Shown here piece by piece: positions 43,895-57,478 of a DNA stretch of 64,000 nucleotides. Location of the stretch: assembly GCF_023091745.1 (NCBI RefSeq), contig NC_068935.1:63326724-63390723 (forward strand), given 5' to 3'. Both the position numbers and the translations under genes were made by a program. The stretch comes from Budorcas taxicolor (lineage: Eukaryota > Chordata > Mammalia > Artiodactyla > Bovidae). Under the pieces are notes generated by a model. That model was not told the DNA's origin. It saw only the letters and a list, made by a program, of their open reading frames with translations, and did no database searches. Positions within the stretch are counted from its first letter, which is position 1, and each line of letters starts with the position of its first letter.

Positions 43895-44932
43895 TCATGC
43901 TGTTTCTCATTTTTTAGTATTATGAAAAATGCCAAAATGAATATCCTACTATTGTTTTTCTGCACTAGATTTTCTAGGAGAGGAGTTGTTGGGATAAAGA
44001 GTAAGCCCCTTTAAAGAGCTTGATACATATTAACAAATTGCCCCCCAAAAAGTTCCATCAGTTCACATCTTAACCAATTGTGTATGAAAGTGGTCATTTT
44101 CATACATCCCACTGCAAATGGAATAAATTCAATCTTGTACATGTTTAACCATCTAGTCACTCAAGATCTTAAGCACTCAAGATCTAGTCACTCACATCTT
44201 AATACAAGTCCATTTTCCTTTTGATTTTAATCTAATTGAACAATATGCAGGGCATTTGGCCAATGGTATCTCTTCTTTGAGAAGTGCCCTTCTTATTGTT
44301 TACCAGTGTTCTATTTGGGACAGTAATATTTTTCATACTGATGGGTAAGCGCTCTTTACATGTTTAAAATATGGAATCTTGGTCATAACTGGAAAACACA
44401 TTCCCTCCACATTCCTTCATTGTATCTTTGTACATGGTCTTTTTCTATCTACCAGTTAAAGCAATTTAAAGTTAAATGATTTAAGTGATCTTCTTTTTAT
44501 TACACTGTCTGAAATTTGTTTCCAACCAACAGCCTTGCCCATTATAAAATTATGAAAACGTTCATTCAAAATAACTTCTAGGACTTCACATTTTTTAATC
44601 TATTGGGAATGTATTTGGTGAGAAATGACATCTGAATCTAGCATTATTTTCTCTCCAAAGTGTTGGTCAGCTGTCCCAATTAGGTACGCTCCCTGGAGGG
44701 ACATAGAGGAACACATAGTATTGAACTTAGGGGCAGAATAACAAAGCACCAGGAAGTTGGGGTCCCTTGCAGTTCCTTATGAATTTTTGGATGAGATTTT
44801 CCATTTATGCAAAAAATGCTGTTGAGATTTTGATGAGGATTGCATTGTCTGCAGACCACTTTGTGAGTACTGTCAACTTAACAATATTAAGTCTTCCAAT
44901 CCATGTACATGAAAATGTTTCCATTTAATTTC
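43895..44932 (-). repeat. Old L1, antisense (right copy)
   Basis: Homologue of 3,090-5,104. The break at 44,681 joins sequence equivalent to 3,929 and 4,857. Confidence 0.7.
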
Positions 44933-45359
44933 AGTTCAGTTCAGTCTCTGAGTCGTGTCCAACTCATTGCAACTCCATGGACCGCAGAATTTCAGGCCTC
45001 CTCTGCTCATCACAAACACCCGGGGTTTCCCCAAACTCATGTCCATTGACTCGGTGATGTCACCCAACCATCTCATCCTTTGTCCTCCCCTTCTCCTCCT
45101 GCCCTCAATCTTTCCCAACATCAGTATCTTTTCAAATGAGTCATATCTTTGCATCAGGTGGCCAAAGTACTGCAGTTTCAGCTTCAACATCAGTCCTTCC
45201 AATGAACACCAAGGAGTGATCTCCTTTAGGATTGACTGGTCGAATCTCCTTGCAGTCCAAGGGACTCTCATGAGTCCTGTCCAACACCACAGTTCAAAAC
45301 GATCAATTCCTCAGTGTTCAGCTTTCTTTATAGTCCAACTCTCACATCCATACATGATT
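44933..45359 (-). repeat. BovB 3' end, antisense, joined to tract C
   Basis: Homologue of the first about 430 bases of 5,105-6,452. It stops at 'catacatga' and continues directly into the MLT1-like LTR. Compared with the left copy, everything between about 5,530 and 15,546 is missing at this join. Confidence 0.88.
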
Positions 45360-48300
45360 AGGCTGCATTGGACTGGTTGTTCTGATGGAATGTGGCAGAA
45401 AGTGATGCTGTATGATGACCAAGGCCGAGTGGCAGATGACAGTGCTGCTTCTGGACGGGTCCCAGGATGGTGGGATCCCTGAGCTGCCTCTGGGAAGACA
45501 ATATCCCCAGAGGTCACCGCACTGAGAGGAAGCCAAGCTCCCCTAAAATGCTCTGGTCCTCAGAGCCTGCCTTGTGTGCATCCCAGATGGTAGACACATC
45601 AGTGAGTGTGCTCTCAGAGGATTCCGTGACCACCTGTCTCAGCCTTCCCAGCCGAGGCCTCAGACATCACGGAGCAGAGAAAACAGTCCCCCACTGTGGC
45701 CTGTTCTAATTCCCGACCCACAGACTCTATGCACACAACTTGTGCAGGTTTTAAGCCACCACCTCTTCAGGGTAAACTCTTATGCAGCCACAGTAACTGG
45801 TACACATAGTGATGACTACAATAGCAGCAACACAGTAAAGAATCGTGGCCAACTATTAAGGCTTTCAATGCCTAAGTCAAAGATCTCTCTTGGTAAATGT
45901 CACATTGCATTTGAAATTATGTGGGTTATTTTCAAATCTGTTTTGATATTGCTTTCTAACAATTCCTGTGATATTGCAGCAGACTCTGTTTGAACTTTTG
46001 CACCTGGTTTTATGTTCCTATGGGTTTCCCTGGTACCTCCCTGACAGTAAAGAATCTGCCTGAATTGCAGGAGATACAATCCCTGGTTCAGGAAGATCCC
46101 CTGGAGAAGGAAATGGCAAACCACTCCAGTATTCTTGCCTGGAGATGTCCATGACAGAAGAGCCTGTTAGGCTACAGTCCAGGGGGTCACAAAGAGTTGG
46201 ACACAACTGAGCAACTAACACTTTCACTTTCATGTTCTTATGTCCCTGTGTATGTTCCAGTGTCTCCTAGTTTATAGCCTGTGGGTACTTAAATAGAATT
46301 TGTATCCTACTGTTGTGTGAAGATTAGATACATCTAAATTACGTTGAATTGGTTCATGGCGCATTTCAGGTCTACTATATCCTTCTACTTTAGTGTATAT
46401 TCATTCCATTAATTTTTGAGAGTTTGATATTGAAACTCCAAATAAAATTCCTTATTTCTCTACTGAAAATTAATCGTGATATATTTCGCAGAACTATATG
46501 AACATTCGTTCTCTGTTTTCCAAGTCCCCTCTAAAAATCTTTTCATGCTTTCATAATTAAAAAAAATAAAGAAGAGACAAAGAAAGAATGGTGGCCAACA
46601 TTTGCATGATACTTACTTCGCATGTATCCTAATTATACCCACTTTATTCATGCTCACCAGTCAGTTCTCATGACAAGCCTGCCAGGTAGGTACTCTTACT
46701 AACGTTCCCAGACCACAAAGCCGAGGTCCAGAGCAAATACCTATGGGAGTGCAAATCAAAACCCCAATGTGATATCATCAAAGTCTTTCAGAGTGGCTGT
46801 CACCAGGCGGACAACAAATAACAAGTGTTGGTGTGGATGTGGAGAAAGGGAAGCCTTGTACGTTGCTGGTGGGAATGTAAAGTGATGCAATCACTATGGA
46901 AAACAGTATCGAGGTTTCTCAAAACGTTAAAAATCGAATGGCCATATGATCCAGCAATCTCACATCTGAGGATTTATTCAAAGAAAACAAAAGCACTAAT
47001 GGGAAAAGGTATATGAAGTCCAATGTTTGTTGCAGTGCTATTTACAGTAGCCAGAAGTGGAAGCAACAGAAGGATCCACTAACAGACGAATGAACAAACA
47101 AAATGTGGTGCGTGTATCAGTTCAGTTTAGTTCACTCACTCAGTCATGTCCGACTCTTTGCGACCCCATGGACTGCAGCACACCAGGCCTCCCTGTCCAT
47201 CACCAACTCCTAGAGTTTACTCAACCTCCTGTCCATTGACTCAGTGATTGCATCCAACCGTCTCATCTTCGGTACATGTATATCTCAGCCATAAAAAATG
47301 AAATCTTGCCATTATGACAACATGAATGAATCTAGAGGGTATTTTGCTGAGCAAAATAAGCCAGACAGAGGAAGACAAATACTGCATGCTCTCTCTTATA
47401 TGTGGAATCTAAAAAAAAAAAAAAAAAAAAAAACGAAAAATGAAAGCAGAATCATAGTGACAGAACAAATGAGTGGCTGTGGAAGGGTGGGGTGTGGGGA
47501 AAGTAGGTGTAGGAGATGAAGAATTATAAAACCTACAGTTATGTAAAAAGTAAATCACAGGTATGTACACAAGTTAGCCCAGCAATTGTACTCAGCTGAC
47601 TGTCTGGAGAGAGAGTTTCCTGGTGGAGCCCTATGAATACCTGGTGTTTAGGAGATGGCACTGAAATTCGAAGGCCCTAGATTTGGTGGGCAGAAGATGG
47701 GAGAGAAAGGACAGACAGTGGGAGAGAAGTCTGATATGGACAGAGGGTTCCCCTGGAGTCTGCCACACCACTGACCTCCACAGGATGGTGAGGAAAGTAC
47801 TCAAGGTCAAGGAAAGGGACACTGGAGAGGATAAATGGTGACTCGGCCCAGCACCCAAGCTGGACAGGGACTGGTGACTGTGCCCACCGGTCACAGTGAC
47901 AAACCTCATAATTTCAGGAGGCCTGGGGCACAGCGCTCACAGCACTCTCGGCTGAGTAGTGTGGGGAAAATATGAATCCTACACCGAAAGGACGGATGTG
48001 AGAGCTGGACTACAAGGAAAGCTGAGCGCCAAAGAATTGATGCTTTTGAACTGTGGTGTTGGAGAAGACTCTTGAGAGTCCCTTGGACTGCGAAGAGATC
48101 CAAGCAGTCCATCCTAAAGGAAATGAGTCTTGAATATTCATGGGATGGACTGATGTTGAAGCTGAAACTCCAATACTTTGGCCACATGATGTGGAGAACT
48201 GACTCATTTGAAAAGACCCTGATGCAGGGAAAGACTGAAGGCAGGAGGAAAAGGGGACAACCGACGACGAGATGGTTGGATGGCATCACCAATTCAATGG

Positions 48301-51300
48301 GCATGAGTTTGAGTAAACTCTGGGAGTTGGTGACAGACAGGGAGGCCTGCTGTGCTGTAGTCCATGGGGCCATAAAGAGTCGGACACGACTGGGAGACTG
48401 AACTGACACTGAAAGGTGCTCTGGCCCTACCTAGCAAATCTTCAAAGCAAATATCAAAAGCTTCCAACTATTTCAAAGTCACTTCACAGCATCCCAGATC
48501 AAAGCTTATGCATATATTTCAGAATTCAAAAATACCGAAAACCCTGGGTGAAATCATAATGCCTGACAGCCAATCTAAATTAACCAGGCATTCAGAAAAC
48601 TGGGAGAGTCCAACCCAGAATGAGAGAAATGGAGCAATAAGATGTAATGTGCGCATCCAGACTGGAGAGAAAGAAGAAAAACTGCCTTTATTTGCAGACA
48701 TGTACACACATACAGAAAATCTGATGGAGTCTCGAAAACAATGACTAGTCTAATGATGGAGTTTAGCAAGTTTGCAGGATGCACCCCATTGTAGAAAGAG
48801 CTACTGTAAGAATGCACACAAATTAAAACTAAGAGGCTCAATATTCCCTGTTGAAAATAAGGGGAGAGGTGGCCCCTCCTTTCCTTAAATCATTTGTTTT
48901 GAAACGTGTAAGTCCTTCCTGTGCCTCCCTTCAAAACTATGCATATAATTTCATTTTCTTTTTTCATGTTCTGTCTGCAGCATGAAGGAAGGAATGGCAA
49001 CCCACTCCAGTATTTTTGCCTGGAGAATCCTAAGGATAAAGGAGTCTGGTGGGCTACAATCCGGAGGGTCACAGAGAGTCGGATGCGACTGAGTGACTGA
49101 GCACGCACGCACACACTGCACCATGATCTGCATGCAGGATCTTGCTTCCCTGGACAGGGATCAAAACAGTACGCTCTGCAGCTGAAGCACAGAAGCCTAA
49201 CCACTGGACGGCCAGGAAAGTCCCTGAAAGTATGACTATACTTTTAAAGGCTATAAAAGCCTCCTCTTCAGCTTAACAACCCAGAAATATCTTTTTCAAG
49301 GACCTAGCAAACATCTTTTCGGAATGTAAACATCAATCAAGAGAGCACTCTCTTTCTCCCAGTTTCCATTGGAGGGGAGACACCTAACTTCAGTGGGCAC
49401 CTGGCTCCCAATTGTGAAACTGGCTCCTGTCATAAAGATGAGAGGCTAATTTTTCACTAGTATAAACCAATGGAATTAGTATGCTTTAGATGCTGTAACA
49501 AAATGCTGAATCACTCCCCTGATCCACACTGGGTGGACTAAAGGACAGAAAGTTATTTTCTCACAGTTCTGGAGGCTACAACTTCACAATCAGGGAGCCA
49601 GTAAATTTGGCTTCCAGTGAGGACCCTTTTTCTGGGCTGTAGATGGCCACCATCTATATTGCCTTGTGGCCTTTCCTCAGTGCACATGTGGAGACAGATA
49701 AGAAAGGTGGGGGTGCGGTGAGAGGGAGAGAGAGAATGCATGTGCTCTCAGGTGTCCTCTTATAAGAACACGGAAGTGTTTGTTTATGTGTGCATGTGCA
49801 AGTGAGCACAGTCAGATGAATGGTTGTGAGACCAGGGCCTCATTCTTTTGATAGAAATTTGAAGTATATTTGATTTACAATGTTGTGCTCTTTGCTGGTG
49901 AACAGCAAAGTAATCCAGTTATATATATTTTTTCATATTATTCTCCATTATAGTAAATTATAAGGTACTGAATATAGCTTTAGGCACTCTAGAATAGACA
50001 CTAATTGTTTTTCTATTTCATATACAGCAGTCTGTAAGTGCTAATCGCAAACTGCAAATGTATCCCTACCCAGCCTTTCCCCTTTGGTAATGATGAGTTT
50101 GTTTACTATGCCTGCAAACTTTTTGTTTCTGCTTTGTGAATAAATCTCTTGTATCACATTTTAGATTCCACATATCAGTCATATCATATGATACTCGTCT
50201 TTCTTTCTTACTTTCCTTCGTATGTTCCTCTCTAGGGCAGGGATCCATTCATAGGACTTCATGTAACATTAATCATGTCCTTGAGAGCCCTCTCTGCAAA
50301 TAGAGCTGCGTGTGTGTGCATGCGTGTGCGTGTGTGCACAATCTGTCGTGTCTGACTCTTTGCGACCCCATAGACTGTAGCCCACCAGGCGACTCTATCC
50401 ATGGGATTCTCCAGGCAAGAAAACTGGAATGGGTTGCTATGCCCTTCTCCAGGGCATCTTCCCGAGCCAGGGAGTGTACTGCCGTCTCATGCATCCTGTG
50501 CGTCGATAGGTGGATTCTTTACCACTGCTCCGTGTGGGAGGCCCAATTAGAGCCATACTGGGGTTAAAGTCTTCAAATATTAATTTGGAAGGGGCAGCAG
50601 ATAGCGTGGGTCTCAAATCTCAATCCCAAACATTAATTAACTAATACATAAGAGTCACCACACTTGCTGGGCATACATAGGATGAAGCAAAAGTGAGACC
50701 TGGTGGTGTGAAGTCCTCTTACATGAGGACAAGTAAGTAAGGAGTCAGATCTACTGGCTATACAGAAGGCTGAGAGTTCTGTCTGTCTCTGGAATCTCTC
50801 AGCAGATTGCCTGTGACGTGCCTCAGATTCTGGTACAATGCCAGCTCAGTAAGACACCTGTTTTTATTCTGCCTTTGTGGAGATGACTTCTGGGGTGGCA
50901 AAAGACTGTGTTCTACTTTTATTTCTTAGCTACTAAAGTCTGTGAAACGAGAGAAGAGAAAGTGCAGGGTGGCTGGGGATCCCGTACACTATGGAATGTC
51001 CACCTCAAAGGGGGTCAAAAAAGGTTTCAAGATACAAAAGGACTTCGCAGGACAGGGAAGCCACTGGAAAGTCAGTACTGGGCTTCTCATCCCCCTGTCT
51101 TCTCCTCAACTGCCATCATCTACTGGACTTCCCTGGTGGCTCAGACGGTAAAGCGTCTGTCTACAGTGCGGGAGACCTGGGTTCGATGCCTGGATGGGGA
51201 AGATCCCCTGAGAAGGAAATGCCAATCCACTCCAGTACTATTGCCTGAAAAATCCCATGGATAGAGGAGCCTGGTAGGCTACAGTCCATGGGGTCGCAAA

Positions 51301-54300
51301 GAGTTGGACATGCCTGAGCGACTTCACTTTCACTTTCACTGTTCTTGCACTTGCCCAGTGCCAAGTTTGCATTATTCACACAGATGTTCCTTGAAGCCTC
51401 CAGCAGGGAAAGCACAGTCCCAGTCTGTGGCCACAGTGCAGAGGCTGGTGTGGTACCGTGGCCAAGCAAATTTAAGCTTCAATGGTATTTTCCAGAGAAC
51501 TGTAACAAATAATTTCACAATTTGTATGGTAATACAAAAAACCTCCAATACCCAAAGCAATCTTTAGAAAGAAGAATGGAACTGGAGGAATCTACCTGCC
51601 TGACTTCAGGCTATTCTACAAAGCTTCAGGCATCAAGACAGTATGGTAATGGCACAAAGACAGAAATACAGATGAATGGAACAGAATTGATAGCCTAGAG
51701 ATAAATCCACGCACCTATGGACACCTTATCTTTGACAAAGGAGGCAAGAATATACAATGGAGAAAGGACAATCTCTTTACCAAATGGTGCTGGGAAAACT
51801 GCTCAACCACTTGTAAAAGAAGGAAACTAGGACACTTTCTAACACAACTTACAAAAATGAACTCAAAATGGATTAAACATATAAGTGTAAGACCAGAAGC
51901 TATAAATCTACTAGAAGAAAGCATAGGCAAAACACTCTCTCACATAAATCCCAGCAGGATCCTCAATGACCCACCTCCCAGAGCAATGGAGATGAAAGCA
52001 AAAATAAACAAATGGGACCTAATTAAACTTAAAAGCTTTTGCACAATGAAGGACAGTACAAGCACGGTGAAAGGCAGCCTCCAGAATGGGAGAAAATAAT
52101 AGCAGTCAAAGCAACTGACAAAGAAGTAATCTCAATAGTACACAAGCATCTCATGTAGCTCAATGCCAGAAAAATGAACGACCCAATCAAAAAATGGACC
52201 AAAGGAATAATCAGACATTTCTCCAGAGAAGACATACAGATGGCTAACCAACACATGAAAAAGATGCCCAACATCACTCATTATCACAGAAATGCAAATC
52301 AAAGCTGCAATTAGCTACCACCTCACGCCGGTCAGAATGGGGGACATGCGAGAGAGGGTGTGGAGAAAAGGGAACGCTCTCACACTGTTGGTGGCAATGA
52401 AAACTAGTACAGCCACTGTGGAGAACAGTGTGGAGATTCGTTAAAAAATTTGAAATAGAACTGCCATGTTTGTTTGTTTGTTTAAGTCGCTCAGTTGTGT
52501 CTGACTCTGCGATCCCATGGACTGTAGTCTAATAGGGATTCATGGGATTTTGCAGGCAAGAGTACTGGAGTGGGTTGCCATTTCCTTATCCATATGACCC
52601 AGCTATCCCACTGCTGGGCATACACTCCGAGGAAATCAGAATTGAAAGAGACTCGTGTACCCCAAGCTTCATCACAACACTGTATACAATAGCTAGGATA
52701 CGGAATCACCCAAGAGGTCCATCCTTAGAGGAATGGATAACAAAGCCATGGTACCTATACACAATTGAATATTACTCAGCTTTGAAAAAGAATGAATTTA
52801 AATCACTTTTAATGAGGTGGATGAAACTGGAGCCTATCATACAGTGAAGTAAGCCAGAAAGAAAAACACCAATACAGTATATTAATGCATATATATGGGA
52901 TTTAGAAAGGTGGTAGCGATGACTCTATATGTGAGACAGCAAAAGGGACACAGATGTAAAGAACATCTAGAGAACAGCATTGACACATGTATATTACCAT
53001 ATGTGAAATAGATCACCAGTCAGTTTTGATGCATGAGACATGGTGCTCAGGGTCAGCACACTGGGATGACCCTGAGGGATGGGATGGGGAGGGAGGTGGA
53101 AGGGGTGTTCAGGATGGGGAACACATGTACTGCTGCTACTGCTGCTGCTGCTAAGTCGCTTCAGTCTTGTCTGACTCTGTGCGACCCCACAGACGGCAGC
53201 CCACCAGGCTCCCCCGTCCCTGGGATTCTCCAGGCAAGAATACTGGAGTGGGGTGCTGTTTCCTTCTCCAATGCATGAAAAGTGAAAAGCAAAGTGAAGT
53301 CGCTCAGTCGTGTCCACCTCTTAGCAACCTCATGGACTGCAGCCTACCAGGCTCCTCCGTCCATGGGATTTTCCAGGCAAGAGTACTGGAGTGGGGTGCC
53401 ATTGCCTTCTCCAGAACACATACACACCCACGGCTAATTCTTGTCAATGTACGGCAAAAACCACTACAATATTGTAAATAATTAGCCTCCGATTAAATGT
53501 AATTAATTGTTTAAAAACGTAGAAGCTTGAATCAAAAGGGCATAGATTCAAATCCAGCCTCTCTCTGGATTTGAGATCCTAGCTGAGAGAACTGAAGAAA
53601 GTTACCAAGCCACTCAGCTTCAGTTACTCAACTCCAAAAGGTATCATGACTATTAGACATGATAACGCAGGTGACGTGCATTAACGTAGTGCCTGCAAAA
53701 GATTTTTGATTTTAATTATATTTTCTCAAGATTACACTAACTGCCTCCCCCCTCATTCTGGGAACACTTAACCAATTGTTCCAGCACTTTTCTTTTCTTG
53801 GTGTAAAACAAGGCCAGTAAAGCACAAAGTTTTTACTCTAGTGTTACTGGATTCTTTGCTCATGAAAATTGAGGTGTTTTGTTTGCTTGACTATGGCAGG
53901 AAACAGATCTAGTAGTAAAAAGGAGTGTGAGGAAAATAGCATTCTGGTGGGGGCAGCTCATTTTCTGAAGAGCAATTCTGTATTGTAGATATACCTCCCA
54001 GAATCTATACTAAAAACAGAACCATTCATACAGAGACTACAAGAATCCCACTGAGATATTATGTCTAATGGGGTAAAACTGAGGACAATTAAGTCTTGAG
54101 CAATTACATTATAATGCACCTTTTACGCATCAGTTCAATGTGATGTTTGAAGACGTTTTAGACAGAGGTAAAGCTCAGATGTTAGATGAGAAAACCCTAG
54201 AAAACAGTTAATGCCAAACCTGGAAATCCTTACTCATTGATACGACTGTTGTATACATTTAATGTACACCTACAACTCAGAACTACCAAAGTATTCCAAA

Positions 54301-54896
54301 AGGTAGACAGTGGCCAATGCTGAACAACAGGACCCAAATATATATATCTATATATATTACTTTATTTTACTTTACAATACTATATTGGTTTTGCCATACA
54401 TCAACATGAATCTGCCACGGGTGTACATGTATTCCCAATCCAGAACCCCCCTCCCACCGCCCTCCCCATACCATCTCTCTGGGTCATCCCAGTGCACCAG
54501 CCTCAAGCATCCTGTATCCTGCATCAAACCTAGGCTGGCAATTCGTTTCTTATATGATATTATACATGTTCCATTTCCTAAATTGCCTTCAGTTGCTTTG
54601 TGATGCTTGACTATCTGGACCCAGAACCTCCCCTCAGACTCAAGGACAGAGGCAAGAAAATCTGGCCACTGAAAAGAAACTCAAACACAGAAATGGCTCA
54701 GTTTTCCTATCTGTGGCCACCAGTATTTAAGCACCAATCAAAACAAGAGGTCAGAGGGTGTTCAATATCCAGTAGGGGCCAACAATTAGGCTCCCAATCA
54801 AGTGGCAAATAGTGCAAAAATCCTGGCCTAGGGAAGGGCTCACCACTTAGGACAGGACATTCCTGTGGCCTCAACCTCCGTTTCCCAGCTGAGAAT

Positions 54897-55775
54897 TCAA
54901 AAAGAAGGGGACACAAAGTGCTGCACTCCCCACTTTGCACTCCCCAGTGTGTCCACCAAAGTGGACATCTGGCGTGACAACTGCAGTGGTTCAGCCCCGA
55001 CTCACCAGAGACTGAGGCCTCCACACGTGTACAGGCTGGGCTCAGCACAGGCAGAGATGGGTGCACCACCTCTTCCCCAGTCCTCTTGTCCAATAACAAC
55101 ATCAGATCACTGCCAGTCGCCACCAGCCCCCTCTCAACAGCTTCGGGGTCGAGGTCAGCATCCTGGGTCAGGTACCTGATGACCACGTCCACATCCAGGT
55201 AGGACAGGGAGGACACCGAGAGGGTGCTGGCATATTTAGTTAAGGGCCAGCTCACGGGGACATCCCGGTTCTGGCCCCCAGGTCTGGCTGAGGCCTGCTT
55301 TACCCCAGATCACCTTGGGGGAACTGTGCACCACAGACCATCAGGCCACCCACAAGTCTCTCTGGCCATATGGCCGCAGCTCACGGGCTGCTAGTTTTGG
55401 ACTCCCTTGGTCCCCGACTTCCCTTCTGTATCCCAGTGGCACCCCTGCACCCCAGCCTCTGAAGCTTCTAGGGGTCATCTTACTGTGCTCCTCCACCAAC
55501 CACTGCCTTACAGCCTCGGTGAACCTGCAGGCTCCTTGGAAAGGATACAACTTCAGCACCAGGCCTCGTGGGGCTCCATGCAAGGCCAAAGCCTCTGCAC
55601 TTTGCACTGGGACAGTTGATGCACCCAGGGTCTGGGGGGCCGCCCCAGACATAGCACCCTAATCTGTAGCCTGCTTTCAGCCTCCCATGGATCTGTGGGC
55701 TCCAAAACAATGTGGCATTCTTTCAATTCCCTCTCCACTGCCCACAAAGCCAGCACCACTGTCACAGGACTCCAT
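54897..55775 (-). pseudogene. Third LAGE3/CTAG-like locus, tract C copy
   Basis: Essentially identical to 29,337-30,215. The homologous ATG is at 55,775, exon 1 end at 55,549 (GTATCC donor), exon 2 from 55,226 to about 55,098, and stop at 54,897. The same two first-exon stops and the same weak exon 2 donor are present, so the lesions predate the tract B/C copying. Two substitutions fall in exon 1 (55,579 and 55,598 area). Exon 2 shows no difference. Confidence 0.55.
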
Positions 55776-56019
55776 GGCCGCCACCTGTTCCTCCCAGAGA
55801 ACAACAGGAGCTGAAGAGAGACTGAGCCCCTCACAAAGTCCTTCCCCTTCTGTGAAAGGATGCCCAGTGCACCTGCAGAGACTCCCCTAAGGGTGCCTCC
55901 TCACACCAGACTTGTTATAACCTAGCGTGACTGGCTACCCATGTGCCACTAGGGAGACCCCGTGAGGCCAGAGGGACTCAGCTCCCTCATGAAACCAAGC
56001 TCATTTCAGGTCCCCCCAG

Positions 56020-56031
56020 TGCGCATGCGCA
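56020..56031. promoter_or_regulatory. NRF1-like palindrome (tract C copy)
   Basis: Same TGCGCATGCGCA as 30,460-30,471. Neighbouring CpGs differ between copies ('ggcctgtgcggg' against 'gtcctgtgtggg'), but the site is intact in both. Confidence 0.5.
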
Positions 56032-57478
56032 TACAGGCCCGTCCTGTGTGGGCCCAGACGGTGGGGAATGGACACAGCCAAGTGTCCACAGAGAGGCCAC
56101 TGAGAGAAGGACCATGGCTTTCTACTCCCAAGGCCTTGAACGATGCTCCTAAACATCTCCTCAAGGTGATAATGGTTAATGTTGCTCCCCTACACCCTCC
56201 AACTCCCCACAATAAAACTCAAAGTAAAACACACACAGCAGGGAAGAGTAGGACCTCCAAGAAGAGGGGTCTTCCCCAAGTTGGGGGATCAGGAATGATG
56301 GGCGTCTTCACTGAGCCCACCATGGAGGCACCACCCTCAGGACCTCATCTAGACCCTAGTACATCCCAAAGGCCCATCTCCAAAATCCAGCCCCTGGGGC
56401 TTAGGGCTTCAATATGGGAAGTGAGGGTGGAAGAAGGACTCGGACACTCAGTCCACAGGCCAGTGTTACTGGCTTCCTGTCTATGCTCACGTGAGCCTTT
56501 TAGGTAGGGAGACAGCGATTGATTAAACCAAGCATAGAAACCACATCTCTTCTGCCTGATAACCCACCTTAGCTATACGGACAGGTGTGACAGCCAAGGC
56601 CTCACAGGTCCCCAGCTGAGGGACAGATGGAAACAGGAAAGGAAGACTTCCTGACATAACAGGGTTAAAGCAAGGCAAAGCCATGCGTCCTAAGGAAGTT
56701 CCTGGAATCAGAGGACCTGTGGAGGTGACATCAGCTGTGGTGACCTATGGTCACTCTACTTTCTCTCCAATTCTGCTCAGGGGTGCACTCCCCTCGGGCG
56801 GGCCCAGGCTTCCCCAGCTGTCCTGGCCAGTGGTGTGGACCCTCCTTCTCCTGGGCCAACAACACCCCTCTCATCTCAAGGCCAAGAGTTGACAGGGCCT
56901 CTCTAGGATCCTCTCACCCATTTCCAGGCCACTTCTCCACCTGAGGGGCTGGTTCCCATGTGTCCCCAGAGGCTGCGCAGAGGTGCAGGTGTCACTCAAG
57001 AGGCTCCCACCCTCGGGCTTCCAGTGGCACTGGTGGAGCTTTAACAGTGGGATCTCCACACACAGAAGGGGCCCTGCCTTTGTTGATCTCTGTGCTGTAC
57101 ACTCCCAGGACAGTTGACTCTAGGCTGCCAACAAAACGCCACCACCACCAAGTGCCTGGCTGCAAAAAAGATGCTCCTGGTCAGCTGCCTTAAGCAGCGA
57201 ACTCCCAGGGCTGCAACCTGCCTCTCACCACACACAGGCACTCTACTCTGAGTCTCTGTACCGCCCACGAGGGGCACCCAGACTCCCATCTCATTGCCTC
57301 TCACACCACGCACAAGGGTAACTAGCTGGCCCAACCTGGACCCATCTAGAATGCGCATTCCACAATGCAGCTTTGACTTTGCCCGCATGCACCACAGAAG
57401 GGGTTCACTAGACAAAGGTAGCAGATGGTGAGGGGCTGAAACACTCAACCCACCAGCATCTTCCCTTTGCCTGTTGCT

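Larger units (their letters stand above)
39330..44945. repeat. Old segmental duplication, right copy (partner 1-5,115)
   Basis: Matches 1-5,115 with extra inserts at 40,535-41,165 and 41,386-42,245 and an approximately 930-base loss at 44,681. It joins tract C through the antisense BovB end at 44,933-45,359. Short frames shared with 1,653-2,467 are not conserved as proteins. Confidence 0.85.
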
